Positions 41,849 through 54,324 of a stretch of 64,000 nucleotides of DNA are shown one piece after another. Within the stretch, counting starts at the first letter, position 1. Every line of letters begins with the position of its first letter. The stretch lies in contig NC_133665.1 of the NCBI RefSeq assembly GCF_037893015.1, positions 102,019,937 to 102,083,936 on the forward strand. Direction: 5' to 3'. Source of the DNA: Macrotis lagotis (taxonomy: Eukaryota > Chordata > Mammalia > Peramelemorphia > Peramelidae). The translations under genes were made by a program, and so were the position numbers. The notes below the pieces were generated by a model. That model did no database searches. It was not told the DNA's origin and saw only the letters and a program-made list of their open reading frames with translations.

Positions 41849-42825
41849 TTTTAAAAGCATAATAATAAATTGTCCTTGTGTGTACCCTTTTTTGAATTTT
41901 CTATATATTTTAATACTTAATTGTAATTCTTTTCATTCTTTTTTAATCACTACCTACCAAATCTCCTCCGTAACTGTAAGCCCTCTCTTTTGACAAGTTC
42001 ACATATTGACCATTGAAAACTAGAGAAAACTTGCTTCATCGGTCCTCTTCAGAGACTTCTGAAATTATGACTGGACGTGGTCTTGTTAAAAGTTCTTAAA
42101 TTTTCCAAAGTTTTTTGTTCTTCACGTTATTGGAGTGATTGTGTAAATTGTTCTCCTGGTTCCATTCATCTCATGGCAGGACAGCGCAGGCTACCTCTGT
42201 GCCAGGCTCTGCTAAGTTCTGGGGATACCAAATCAGGCAAAAAAGAGAACTTACAGCCTTCAGGGAGCTTAGACTCTAACGTTCAAATTAGTCTTCCCAG
42301 ATTTCTTTGAATCCAACCATTTTTGTGGCTTATTAATGTAGATGGCTCCAATTTTGTTTCTAGTTCTTTGCCACAGAAAGGACTGTGTATTTCTTTTTTT
42401 ACATAAGGACCTTTTTCTCCTGAGTTTGACATCCTCCAAGTATGTGATTTATAGTGATATTGTTGAGCCCCATTGGTCACTGTTTAGCAAATGTTATTCA
42501 CTTTTTGGAATTATTTCTAATTTGTAAACCAGAATGACATCTCCTCCTTTCATTTTATAGATAAGGAGGTTAAATGACTATCCAGGGTCATTCTCTTAGT
42601 GAGTGGATTTGAATCCAGGCCCTAACTCCAAATCCAGAACTTTTTCCACTGAATTATACATGTAAAAGTATTATTCATTGATACCACCATAATTTTTGAT
42701 TTTGGGAAAACCTATGAACATAAATTCTTCTGTAATATTTTTACTAGATTCATTGATTTGGAGTCTCCTTATCCTGTTCTAATCCAATTCAAGAAAATAT
42801 TTATTGAATGTCTTTGAGAAGATGG
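41849..42825. other. Intron 1; two old repeat traces
   Basis: 42,165-42,300 (TGTGCCAGGCTCTGCTAAGTTCTGGGGATACC) resembles the mid-repeat at 2,117-2,577. 42,530-42,650 (CATTTTATAGATAAGGAGGTTAAATGAC) is an antisense CORE-SINE. No coding signal. Confidence 0.45.
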
Positions 42826-42965
42826 AGCAACAATCACAGAAGGGCTTGGTTCAAATTCTGCATTACCTTTGACTGGTTTAGGTCACTTGAATCTCATTGG
42901 GTCTCAGTGCTCCTCTGTAAAAAGACAATGTTGGGAATAAGAAACACTTTGTAACTCTAAACCTT
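42826..42965 (+). repeat. CORE-SINE, MIR-type
   Basis: GGGCTTGGTTCAAATTCTGC, ACTTGAATCTCATTGGGTCTCAGTGCTCCTCTGTAAAAAGAC, sense. Confidence 0.6.
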
Positions 42966-43419
42966 GGACCTTTGAGTTCAGAGTATGGCTAGGAGTTCCA
43001 TCACCAGGACTGTTAACAAAATGATTTGGCTCAAGGCATTTCAAGGAATGATAGATACCCCCACATCCACCTTCTACACTTGGTTGTTTTTGTTGACCTT
43101 TGAGAATTGTTGCTACTTGGTAGGCTTACTGAGTTCTGTGACTCTGGTAGGTCATGTGCCTTGCTAGCTTTCTAAGAAGTTGAAAAGCAGGTGCCTCTGC
43201 TTTTTGGTAGAGTGACTTTTCCCACCAGCATTTATCACAGTTGAAGTCTCCTCCTGCCATAGTGACCTGGCTGTTCACTAAGTGTATGTTGAAAGATGGG
43301 AAAAGGTCATAATGATTTTGTAGAAAAGGTACCATTTATTCTTCATAGTTTTTCTAGGTTAAATTTTCTGTGAGATTGCTGAGGATACCTCAGTATTTCA
43401 CTGTGGGTTTTGGTAATGT

Positions 43420-43525
43420 AAAAATAAAAGTTTCTAGTATGTGAGGTAAATTTGGCATTAAAAAGCTAATAGAGAACCAAAATAAAGGTTCCTAGTATAT
43501 GATGTAAAGTTGGCATTAAAAACCT
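43420..43525 (+). repeat. Diverged tandem duplication, unit ~55 bp
   Basis: AAATAAAAGTTTCTAGTATGTGAGGTAAATTTGGCATTAAAAA is repeated as AAATAAAGGTTCCTAGTATATGATGTAAAGTTGGCATTAAAAA. The SINE at 43,527 landed at the end of the second unit. Confidence 0.85.
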
Positions 43526-43526
43526 G

Positions 43527-43697
43527 TGGGGGGAGGGGCAACTAGGTGGCCCAGTGGATAAAGCGCTGACCCTGGAGTCAGGAGTACCTGGGCTCAAATC
43601 CGACCTCAGACACTTAATAATTACCTAGCTGTGTGGCCTTGGGCAAACCACTTAACCCCATTTGCCTTGCAAAAAACCTAAAAATACAAAAAAAAAA
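43527..43697 (+). repeat. tRNA-headed SINE
   Basis: GGGGCAACTAGGTGGCCCAGTGGATAAAGC, B box GGCTCAAATCC, complete tail and A-rich end. TSD probably AAAACCTGT/AAAACCTAT. Confidence 0.92.
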
Positions 43698-44220
43698 CCT
43701 ATAGAAGACAAAATTGGGGCCCCAAATAATTGTAGGATTGGAATTAGTCATTTCAACTACCAGTGGCCCAGCCAGATAACTCTGGCAATAACAGCTTATT
43801 GACCCTCTCTATTCAGGATATAGAGGGACCCAAATGAGGTTTCCACCTTTTCCACCTTTTCTATTCCATAGTAGTTCACTTACTATTTGGTGGGGGGGGG
43901 GGTTGATGTTTTGTTTGGGTTTGGGTTTTTTTGGCTTTTATCCTGAAAAGCATCACTTACTCCTCACTCACTTCCCTCCCTCTCAAAATGGAAAAGTACA
44001 AATATTTGGGAGTTTGTTTAAGAATATACTAATATTTTTGTGTTTTTTTAAATGGCATAGTCCTTAATGCCATTATACAATAGTGATAAGAATTTTTGAT
44101 GAAACATCATTTAAACTTGGTAAAAAAAAAAATTCCAACCTTATAATCCTAGAGAAAACAAACCTGAGGAAGTTGTATTGGCTATAAAAAGAACCACATT
44201 GCATCTCTGTATGTATTATT

Positions 44221-44366
44221 ATTTTTTTTTGCAAGGCAATTGGGGTTAAGTGGCTTGCCCAAGGCCACATAGCTAGGTAATTATTAAATGTCGGAGGTCG
44301 AATTTGAACCCAGGTTCTCCTGACTCCGGGCCTGTGCTCTATCCACTGCACCAACTAGCCACCCCA
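44221..44366 (-). repeat. tRNA-headed SINE with TSD
   Basis: Antisense copy ending CACCAACTAGCCACCCC. Perfect TSD GTATGTATTATT at 44,209-44,220 and 44,367-44,378. Confidence 0.95.
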
Positions 44367-44379
44367 GTATGTATTATTT

Positions 44380-45899
44380 TATATAGGATTGAGCATTGTA
44401 ATGAAATAACATTTTAATAAAGTTGACTTAAAGTTTGTGTTTAAAAAGTTGCTTATAGTTGATCTTATATTTTATTATCTTTATTATTTGAAGTGGCCAA
44501 ATTCATTAATTTTTGGTTCTTAGAAAAATATACCCGATTTGTCACAATCTCCATCCCTTTCCCAAGGTGAGGGCTTTGTGACCTTGGATAGGTCTTTTAA
44601 AAACCTTCCCTTGCCCTAGGCATTAGTAAAGGGAGTTTTCCTACTAGGAATTCTCTATACCTATAAAATTTTATCTGATCTCCTCTCCCTCCCCCTCCCA
44701 TTTTTTAAAAAAACATTCTGAATTCTATAGAGGTGATATTTATTGGAGTAGCCTGATGCCTGTGATTTTTTTACTTTGCTTGTCAACTTTGAGAGGCTAA
44801 GACTGCAGAAACCCTTTATGTTTAATTATATAGAGGGTTTGGGATAGGGCTGAAGATAAAGATCCTAAAAAAACTTGATTTTCTGTGCAGTGTTTTACTG
44901 AAGAGAGAAAAGCATGTAGCTACTAAATTTTGGTGTTCTTCAGACAATTAAATGATTGATTTCCTTCATGCTTTCCTGTGGAAATAGTATTTTCACTTTT
45001 GTAAGTTCAAGTTTGGAGGAAGATTTGGAAGTGAAATTCATTAAAGTTGTAAAAGGGTGTGGTTAGAGTGAGCATGAACTTGTAACACAGAATACTAAAA
45101 ATATTAGTACTCCAATTGAAGCTGAAGAGGGTAGTTTCAGACAAATAAAAGAAAGTGCTATTTGTCAGGATAATATAGCAGACAAAAATATGGGGAAATT
45201 AGGAACCCTAGGTTTGATCTTTTGCAGATGAAAATATACCCAGAGTAATATGCACTAAGGGATGGGATGAGTGACCTATGCAGTATTTTTGTAAAGTTAA
45301 ATAAATTGAGATAACTCTTGAGTCTTGAAATTTTGATTATGTCATAGAGCAATTTCCCACAGTTTATCTGAAGGTACCACTATTAAAAGATACCAGGTTG
45401 TCTTGAAATGGGTTATATGGTCCATTGGCATGAGTAGTGAAATTTGTTGTGACATAACTAATAATACACTAAGGAACAAAGAGTAGAATTGCTCCCTTAA
45501 ACCTGTTTTTTGGGGGGGATCATGGAAGAAGTACTTGACCATATGGGCATAACAGAAACACATAGGAAGAAAGTGAACCCACAATCCATTATTATGGAGG
45601 GGAATGCCTCCTGTGGTGAGACATTTCACTTGAGCTTCAGAACAGATTTTGACTCTTTTGAGGGAAGATAAGTTATAGCCAGAGAATAAGAGAAAATGTG
45701 AGAGGAACTAGAAGTTCTTAAAATTTAGATGGTTTAATGGTTAGTGAGTCTGAAGAGGAAGAAATGTTCATGTTTAGTGTTACTTTTGTAACTTTACAGG
45801 GAACTTATAAAAATGAAAGCAGGTTATTTAATAAATCAAGGAAAGAATACAAAAGTAGCCTATACTTGTAAAATTAAAGTCTGGGTGGTTAAGTCCTGA
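44380..45899. other. Intron 1 sequence without recognised elements
   Basis: AT-rich and repeat-poor. The frame at 45,342-45,629 (minus, 95 codons) has no recognisable motif. Confidence 0.4.
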
Positions 45900-45910
45900 T
45901 TGAACTATAG

Positions 45911-46060
45911 CTTTTTTTTTTTAATTTAAGGCAGTGGGGTTAAGTGACTTCTTAAGGTCACACAGCTAGGCAGTTATTAAGTGTCTGAGTCTGAATTTGA
46001 ACTCAGGTTCCTCCTGATTTGAGTACAGGTGTTCTATCCACTGTCTCACCTTGCAGCCCC
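45911..46060 (-). repeat. tRNA-headed SINE, first of an adjoining pair
   Basis: GGCAGTGGGGTTAAGTGACTTCTTAAGG...CCACTGTCTCACCTTGCAGCCCC. Flanked by TGAACTATAG (45,901-45,910) and TGAACTGTAG (46,061-46,070). Confidence 0.93.
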
Positions 46061-46070
46061 TGAACTGTAG

Positions 46071-46218
46071 CATTGTTGTTTTTTTTAGGATTTTGCTAGG
46101 CAAATAGGGTTAAGTGGCTTGCCCAAGGCCACACAGCTAGGTAATTATTATTTGAACCCAGGTACTCCTGACTCCAGGGCCGGAGTTCTATCTACTGGGA
46201 CACCTAGCCGCCCCTCCC
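46071..46218 (-). repeat. tRNA-headed SINE, second of an adjoining pair
   Basis: Near-consensus antisense copy lacking the AAGTGTCTGAGG segment. Flanked by TGAACTGTAG (46,061-46,070) and TGAACTATAA (46,220-46,229). The same target word therefore appears three times. Confidence 0.93.
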
Positions 46219-46332
46219 CTGAACTATAATAGCTTCTTGAAAATGTCAAGTATAACAGGGTGACTTTTTTTAAAGTTGTTCAAAGCAAGAAGATAAATTA
46301 GGTAGCATTATTATCATCTGTTTTATTTATAT

Positions 46333-46491
46333 TTTTTTTGCTTGTTTTTGTTTTTGCAAAGCAATGGTGTTAAGTTACTTGTCCAAGATATCATATAGCT
46401 AGGTAATTATTAAGTATCTGAGGTCAGATTTGAATTTAATCCTCCTGACTCCAGGGCTGGTGCTTTATCCACTGCACCACCTAGCTTGCCC
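46333..46491 (-). repeat. tRNA-headed SINE with TSD
   Basis: TSD CTGTTTTATTTATAT (about 46,318-46,332) and CTGTTTTGTTTATAT (46,492-46,506), one mismatch. The T-rich start is interrupted by G (TTGCTTGTTTTTG). Confidence 0.92.
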
Positions 46492-46506
46492 CTGTTTTGT
46501 TTATAT

Positions 46507-49500
46507 CTTAAGAATAACATTTTGTCTGAAAATATTGGGCATTGAAGGAATTCAAGCCAGAGTGTATTAACTAGAGTTGCGTATACTCAGCAGATCTTAA
46601 ATTAATTCAGATCTCATGGTTTGGAAAAACAATATACAGAACTATCATTTGTGATCTTCATGGAATCTTAGAGAAATTTGAACATTTTTCAGATTTAAAT
46701 TTTTTAAGGGAATGGAATTAGATTGTGTAAATCAAAAACCCAGTAGACTTGATTTTGAGAAATTCTAGAGACTCAAGCTAATAAAATTGTGAGTACTTAG
46801 GAGGGGGTGTATCAAATGATTCCAGATTTATTGTCTGTAATTCTTAAGTAAAATAATATCATTGTAGATGACATGGAAGAAGTGATGAGAAAGAGGGATC
46901 ATATTGCAAATGAGCCTCATATGTATAGTCTATGTATAGTTATGTTGGTTCTGTTTAGCTGTGATTTACAAAGGAGGGCATTTTTTTCATAAGGTAGGGG
47001 AAATGACTAATATAAGAAAGAAAAAATCACTAAGACATTTTTTAAAAATTTAAGTTAAATGATAGAGTGCAGTTGGATAAATATTGATTAATGAATAATC
47101 TACAGGAAGTTTTCAGAATTCTAGGTAATGTGTTAAACAAGTTTTGTCCTTTGCTCTATTCCATTGTGGGACTCTTATCAATGATTAATTGATACATTGC
47201 TTGAGGTCTTGATTCTCTCCTGATGTTTTAGTTCCCCTTTGCCTTCAAACATGCTCAACATTCCATCCTAAAAAAAAAACCTTTACAAATTTTTCCTACC
47301 ATTCCCCTCAAGGTGTAGTGTCTTATTTTTTTCCCTCCCCCAAATTCCTAGAAAAGCTGTCTGCATTCTTTGGAATGATAAGCCAACTCCAGCTCTGTCA
47401 TTATTTGCTTAATCCGTTTGACAGCAGAAGGGATGCTTAAACATACGTATTGATATCAACTTCACAAAAACTTAATTGTAACCCTTCTCAATCCTTGTAA
47501 ACTGTATTTTTTCACGTTTATATGAGCTAGATCTATTTAAATTTTTAAAAATATGTGAAAACGGTGTTTTATTTTTTTGTTGCTTTGTATTCATATAAAT
47601 TTTTCCATGTTCCTGACAATCCTAAAACCCTAAAAATAGTAATCTGTTACTACATTGAAGTTTCACAGCTTCTGTTTATCTTCCATTCACTGATCATTTA
47701 GGTTGTTTTCAGTTTTCTTATATATATATATAATGTTTTAAATATTTTTCTATGGTCAGTTTTGTTCTTTTCTTGGAATTACTTTCTATCACTGTATTCC
47801 CATTAGTGAAATTACTGGACTTATAGGTATGACTTACGGTTTTTGTGGCTTCTATATTTCTACACACATATGTTTCAAAAATAACATGCAAATAAATTGT
47901 CTTTTAGTTTTATTTTTGTGAGGGTTTTTGGTATTTTCATGCAAATTTATAAAATATATTGATATTTTAGTTTGGAACAAAGTCCATAAATTGGAACCTT
48001 GTATTCTTTATTTGTCATTGATGTCTAATGTTTTCTTTATAGAGGTTCCCTGCTCCAGTAGTTTCATTCATACATAGATACACAGGTATATTTGATTGCT
48101 GTTGTAAGAGGGAATCTTGTTTTCTTCTGGCTGTTTCCTGCTTTAATATAGGACCACAGTTGGCTTTTCACAAACACTGCTTTGTGCAGGGTCTACTAGC
48201 TAACATTTCTATAATACTTGACATACACAATGCTTTGTTTATTGCTCTCACTTGACTCTCATGGCAGTACTGTGAAGAATCACTCATTTTATAGATGGGA
48301 AAATGAGACCCCCAGAATTTGACTCTGCTAATGTCATAAAACTAGTGTTAAAGGCAAGGTTAATAACCTAATGTCTCATGACACTTTTTTCACATTGCCC
48401 TTAGTCACACTGATTGACATTTCATTACAATTTTGAAATTATACATAAATTACAGAATATTCATTTTAACCAACCTTAAATACCTAATATTTGCAGAATA
48501 TGGGGGGGATGTCCATGACTCCAGGCGCCCCCAGCAGTATCTTTCAACCTCTAGGAATCTAGTCTATGATTAACAAAGTCTGTACACAAAGTAGAATAAT
48601 AGATAAGGAATGTTGTGTGCAAAGTAAAGATCCAGGCAAACTACTATAGGAATGTTTGAGGAGAGAGCACTTTCATTAGGAGACATCAAAAGTACCACTG
48701 GAGAAAGGTTTGAATGATGTGTGTAGTCTAGACATTCAATTTAGGGATCAGCTACTGGTATATTTTGTTGGACTGTAGCATGAGAAAGAAAGGGGTTAAA
48801 ATCTGACACTAAGTCTGAAAAGAGTGATTAGAGCCAACTTAAGAAAGTTTTGTTTTTGTTTTAATTCTTGTACAGTTTGGAGCTGTTTTCAGATTTTTGA
48901 GCAAGGGATTTTTAGTCTGAATTTGTTTTGTTGTTGTGATAAAAAGAAATGACTTGTTGAAGAATTTTAACAAATGTCTTTTAAATTCATATAATCTTAG
49001 TGGTCAGTGAGAATGAAATACTAGGTTAGATAATATAGTCGGATAGTAGGTAAATTTGTGGTTAATAAAGGGCCTTACCCAAACAGCAGAACAGGGAAAT
49101 TACAGGGAGCTCAATTTCAGCTCAATATAAAGAAAAATATTACTTCAAGAGCACTGTAATTTTATCATTGTGGTTGTTACACTATGCAGATTATAAACTA
49201 TCTGTTCACCTATATTCTTAACCATATTCTTCCAAAGATCTATCAAAGATCCAACCTTTCATTTAGGTCTTTAGTTGAAGAGAGACAGACAGGCAGACAT
49301 AGGCTGCTGCCTATTAACCTCTGTGACCACCCCAACTCCTTTTCTGATCTTATATATCCTTATAGAAATTCCTTAAATCACTCTAGATACAGATGATTGG
49401 AAATACTCTGTCCTACTTGTACACCACGACCCCCCCTTGTATCTTTATTGTCTGTTGGATGGCATTCAGTCTGAATTCCATAGAGTTGGTGCTGTTCTGA

Positions 49501-49872
49501 GATCTGTATTGCTAAGACAACGTTTATTTAAAAGATGTTTTGTTTTTGTTTTGGGAAGAGTTTGTGATCCTATGCAGTAGCTTAATTTTAGTCTCTACCC
49601 TGTTCTTTCTCTTTTTTTAGTTCTGGCCCAACTAATCTTCCATTTGTAGTGTGTGTCCCAAATACATGTACTATAATTCTCAGTGAACTGTTCATCTAAC
49701 TAGATTATAGGCATTCTAAAATCCATTTAATTTAGTTTTTTTTCCTGTGTAAAATGTTAAACTGATCTTTTCTGGTTCCTTCTGAATAATCTTGAGGAAG
49801 TCCTAGGATATTTTGGTGTTGGGTACATTTGGCATGAGATCCACAAGCAAGAACTTCTTGAGGTTCTCACTC
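46507..49872. other. Intron 1; two weak repeat traces
   Basis: 48,200-48,390 is an antisense CORE-SINE (TCTATAATACTTGACATAC, TTTATAGATGGGAAAATGAGACC). 49,075-49,165 (AGCTCAATTTCAGCTCAATATAAAGAAAAATATTACTTC) resembles a CR1/L3-type 3' end. A short (TA)n lies near 47,720. No exon recognised. Confidence 0.45.
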
Positions 49873-50030
49873 CTTTTTTTTTTTTTAAGTTTTTGCTAGG
49901 CAGTGGGGTTAAGTGGCTTGCCCAAGGCCATACAGCTAGGTCATCATTAAGTGTCTGAGGTCAGATTTGAACTCAGGTACTCCAAACTCCAGGGCCAGTG
50001 CTTTGTCTACTGCGCCACCTAGCTGCCCCC
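49873..50030 (-). repeat. tRNA-headed SINE with TSD
   Basis: Near-consensus antisense copy ending GCGCCACCTAGCTGCCCCC. Perfect TSD GGTTCTCACTC at 49,862-49,872 and 50,031-50,041. Confidence 0.96.
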
Positions 50031-50166
50031 GGTTCTCACTCTTAATAGGGAATTCCTTCTTTTATATGATCCTTGCACAGGTTGACCTCTGGTGGTGGTG
50101 AACATCTTTTACAAGTGTGTCTCTGTTTTATGCCTGTGCTCTTTTACTCTTTTAAGAGAATCATTG

Positions 50167-50328
50167 TAATATGAGTGTTTGTTTAATATGGCTACACATG
50201 TTGAGCCTATATTAGAATGCCTTCTGTCGGGGGGGGGGAATGTAAAACAAAATTCAAAACCTTGCAAAAAAAAATGATGGGTGAACACTATCATTGAATG
50301 TAGTTGGAAAAACAAATGAAAAAAAAGA
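50167..50328 (+). mobile_element. 5'-truncated L1 insertion (3' terminus only) with TSD
   Basis: ATGAGTGTTTGTTTAATATGG...GGGGGGGGGAATGTAAAACAAAATTCAAAACCTTGC...TAGTTGGAAAAACAAATGAAAA matches the L1 terminus at 9,270-9,450. TSD AAGAGAATCATTG at 50,154-50,166 and 50,329-50,341. Confidence 0.85.
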
Positions 50329-50341
50329 AAGAGAATCATTG

Positions 50342-51015
50342 ACCAGTATAACCTTTGTTGCATTGATCAAGGAATATTTTATGATCTTAGGATATGCCTT
50401 AAGATTTCCTTTGGAAAAGAAGACTGTTTTGCTCTGGATTAAATGCTATATTATCAATTAATGTTGGGACTTTGGTGTTGTATGATTTTCAATCAGTTCA
50501 ATGTCATTTGTGAAGAACTGATCTGCTATGTACAGTTGTTTCAAAGATATCTACTTGTTCCTTGCCCAAATTTCTATCAAGCATATATTTGATCATTTTT
50601 CTAAAGATGAGACCTTGAGCCTTTGAACCACTAGTTATTGATATGTTCTTCATATTTTAGGATACATCAGTATTTTTTGTGATTTCTACTACTTCCATTA
50701 TTATTACCACTTCCATTATTACCTTATCTTGCCTTAAAATAAGTTGTGGAATGATTTCTCAAACAGGTTTTCTTTGTATGTTTAGTAAGTGCCATTGCCA
50801 CTAGGAATATATATACATACATACATGTATATAATGTAATGTAATATAGATCCACCTTAGTTGCAGTGGCCACAAGGTAGCAAGAACAAGTAGTCAGCAT
50901 AACCAGAAGTTCACCAGAGGAAAAAGTTTTTTAAAAGGATTCAGTAATAAAATCCAGTACGTCATATTTCTTCACACAAACTACAAAGTATGAGTATTAA
51001 ATAAGATGACTCAAT
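50342..51015. other. Intron 1 sequence without recognised elements
   Basis: Contains a short ATAC/TATA-type run near 50,808-50,835. Nothing else recognised. Confidence 0.4.
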
Positions 51016-51022
51016 CCTATGC

Positions 51023-51174
51023 TTTTTTTTTTTTTTTTTGCAAGGCAGTGGGGTTAAGTGGCTTGCCCAAGGCCACACAGCTAGGTAATTATTAAGTGTC
51101 TGAGGCCAGATTTGAACTCAGGCACTCCTGACTCCAGGGCCTGTGCTCTATCCATTGTGCCACCTAGTCACCCC
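51023..51174 (-). repeat. tRNA-headed SINE
   Basis: Starts with an 18-T run, near-consensus to GTGCCACCTAGTCACCCCC. Short TSD-like words CCTATGC/CTTATGC. Confidence 0.93.
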
Positions 51175-51339
51175 CTTATGCAAATTTTACCTTATAGGTA
51201 TTACTGAGATTGGGATAAAACCTATGACTGGAATATGAATCAGGAAAGTTATATAGTATTGTATGATAAAAAGTATGTCTATAATTAAAAGTTATATTAA
51301 TCAAGGAAATTCAGGAACCAAAAAAGGAGCATCTATTTA

Positions 51340-52390
51340 GGTGGAAGATCAGAAGAAGCATAAACTGAATTTGGAGCATATTACAAACACATTACAAGCA
51401 TTTTACAAACCACCTGGATAGAAAATAGGAAATTGAAGAGGAGCTTGGGGAAAATGTCACAAGCTTGGCACAAAAGTGGTAGCAATAGGGGACTTCAATA
51501 TTTTGAATACCTGGTGTAATTCTTGCCACAAGTAGAGCAGCTGATAATTTCTTGACTTGCCTTCAAGATAATTTTCTCTATCATGAAGTTGAAAACAACA
51601 AAAAAAAGAAATTCCATTTTTGCTAATAATTTTACACCAAAAAGAGAATTACTTTCTGGGTCACCGATGGGAACTTTGAGAAGGTTATTTCATTTTAGAT
51701 TTTGATGGAGGAGAGTTAAGCTCATCATAATCTGACATAAATAACCCTTAGATTTTTTGGGAGAACAAATTTCAAAGAATTCAGAGAAAGAATAGGTAGA
51801 CTCTGTGCACTTAAATTCTACAGAAGTACTTAGGCAAAGAGGAATAGAAATACCAGAAGAATGAAATTCAGAAGACTCAAAAGAACCAATTCTGATAAAG
51901 AAGAAAGACATCTCATCTAAAGAAACCTTATGCACAGGGATCTCACCAATCAACTTAAATTTTTTAAAAATGTATGTACAGAAGGTAGAAGCAAAGGATG
52001 ATGCTGAAAGATACAAAATCTTTTTCACAGTTCTGTAAGAACAGTATCAGACCTTACAGCTCCTGGGATGAGGTTGGTAAAGAAATCTAAGGATAACAAA
52101 AAGAAGACTGGATGGTCTTTTGGTTTTTGTTTTTAAGCTATATTAGGGGAAAGGAAAGATCGAAGAAGGAATTAGATAATGATAACCAATAGTAAGCCTG
52201 AAAAAGTAAGCTATTTACCTTTTTTATTTTCCTCTCTTTTTTTCTTTGTCAAAGATAATTTTTGGACTAGAAAGGACAGCAAATATTGACTAATAGGGAA
52301 TTGATACCTAAGATAAGTAAGGAGATAGTAGGAAAGCATCTAGCTTGCCCTGGTTGAATTCAGGCCACCTGTCATAACTTCAGGTAATGA
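51340..52390 (+). mobile_element. Decayed CR1/L3-type LINE coding fragment
   Basis: A degenerate frame around 51,475-51,500 reads AIGDFNI, the GDFN block of APE-type endonucleases. FLTCLQDNFL-like residues follow about 30 codons later, where CR1-clade proteins have a comparable stretch. Downstream (52,200-52,370) phrases such as GATAAGTAAGGAGATAGTAGG fit the same family's RT-proximal region. Full of stops. Clade assignment is tentative (RTE is the alternative). Confidence 0.5.
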
Positions 52391-52560
52391 AAGAACTGGT
52401 AACATGGCACAGTGGTAAGAGTGCTGAATTTGTAGTCAGAGAACCTGGATTCAAAACTTACTATCTGATTGGCAAATTGACATGCTCTTCCTCACTTGTA
52501 AAATGAATTAGTCTGTCTAGGTGACATTTAAAGGCCTTAAAGCTCTTGAGTCTGAACCTG
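52391..52560 (+). repeat. CORE-SINE, THER/MIR-type
   Basis: TGGTAACATGGCACAGTGGTAAGAGTGC, ACCTGGATTCAAAACTTACTATCTG, CCTCACTTGTAAAATGAATTAG, sense. Confidence 0.7.
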
Positions 52561-54129
52561 AGAGCCTGATCACTACCCATAGTAAGTTTATGACTATCCA
52601 TTATAAAGAGGCAATAGCAGGAAATCAGATGACAAAGAGGAACGGGGAACCTGTAAGTCACAAAGTTCAAGGGAGAGCATAATTTGCAAAGGTTATTATT
52701 TATTAATCAAACAAAAAAATCATGGGTGGAATCAGGAGAGGATAGTGTCTGTTAAGGTTTTTGATCCTTTGATATGTAATCTCAGACAACATCCAAAAGG
52801 TGTTGATAATTTTGAGATGATATGTGCAGGCTAACTGAAAATTTTAATGACTGTTTTGAGAAGATTTGAATAGGTTAATGAACAAATAACCCCAAGGTGA
52901 CATAGATAGGAGTTAGTCTCTTTCCCCTCAAACTCTATAAAAATGAGATTTCTACTTCCTGCCCCCCTCTCCCCAGAACTCTTCTGCATTGGGTTCATAC
53001 TGCCTAGTGCTCCCAACTTTAATCCATGGTTACATGAGTGATAGATTGCCTATCTTCCCTTGTCTCTGTGTCCACTGGCTCCATACTCCGTTAACCACTT
53101 GTCTCTGTGGTTATTAAAGTGTGATTACAACTCTGTATGTGTCCCACTACCAGTCATGTCTTTCAGAGTATCCAGAAAATTGGGTGTATCTGCCCTTAAT
53201 GCATAATTTCACAAACTAATACCATCAATTCACACTTTCATTGATATTTGATGGATCTTGAATAACTGCATAGTGAGCATCCAAACTTAGTAAATTTATT
53301 AGGAACAACTGGTTACAGTAATTGTAGAATCAGACTAGTTAGGGCAAAAAAATCAACATCAAGCTAGAATTAAGACTAAAGTTGATAAAATATTTTGGAA
53401 AACCTGCAACTATTTAGCCTCGAATGTTTAGCCTAGAAAAAAATATTGATGTAGTTAAAATACTTAACAATAAATAGTACATCAATTTACTGGCCATTGG
53501 ATATATTTCTTCAAGTTTAATGATTATAGATAGTCCAAAAACTGATGCTCCACCCTTGGCCTTACTTCATCACTCCTCCACTACCACCCCACTTAGGATA
53601 TAGAGGATCAAAGGCCATTGAAAAATTCTTGATTGCTTAATAAATTGACCTCAGGAAAAAAATTAATCTCTTTTTCCATACTACTGGTAATGAAACTCTC
53701 TGTTCCTAGCTAGGTTAGCCTTGGACAGCTAGTTCAGTCTTGACCATACCACAAGGTAGAGCTTTGGCAGACTTAAATTCTGATGCCCTTTGAGAACCAG
53801 TTACTTCTGTGTTACTATGTGGCAGCAGATTAGGGTTTTGTGAGGAAATTCTGTTGTTGGGGGGAGGTGCTGCCTTACTATGTAGTTTAATCTGTGTCTG
53901 GAAGCTTTGGAAGATAGAGGGTAATAACAGTTACTGTTATTTAAATCCTGAGAAAGGCTTCTCAAGCTTTTCAAGTACTGGGAGTACTTTTAATGGGTTC
54001 ATTGTTTAATTTCATTTGACTGCTTAGTTTAATAAGAGATTTCCTTTTGAATAGCTATAAGGTGTTTTGGGGGGTGTTTTTGATGTTTTACTTGGATTAT
54101 ATGGCCACTTGTACAGTGCTTCTATTTGT
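52561..54129. other. Intron 1; one weak LINE trace
   Basis: 53,395-53,470 (CTATTTAGCCTCGAATGTTTAGCCTAG) resembles a CR1/L3-type 3' end. Nothing else recognised. Confidence 0.4.
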
Positions 54130-54144
54130 AAATGAACAAATTCC

Positions 54145-54309
54145 TTTTTTTCCCTTTTTTTTTAAAGGTTTTTACAAAGCAATGAGGTTAAGTGACTTGC
54201 CCAAGGCCACACAGCTAGGTAATTATTAAGTGTCTGAGGCCAGATTTGAACTCAGGTACTCCTGACTCCAGGGCCAGTGCTCTATCCACTAGGCCACCTA
54301 GCCGCCCCC
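54145..54309 (-). repeat. tRNA-headed SINE with 15-bp TSD
   Basis: Near-consensus antisense copy. Perfect TSD AAATGAACAAATTCC at 54,130-54,144 and 54,310-54,324. Confidence 0.97.
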
Positions 54310-54324
54310 AAATGAACAAATTCC

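Noticed and set aside
53040-53160. Possible LTR-like stretch (GGTTATTAAAGTGTGATTAC with CT-rich surroundings)
   Set aside because: It has an ATTAAA-like signal but no partner LTR, TG/CA boundaries, TSD or retroviral coding remnant nearby.
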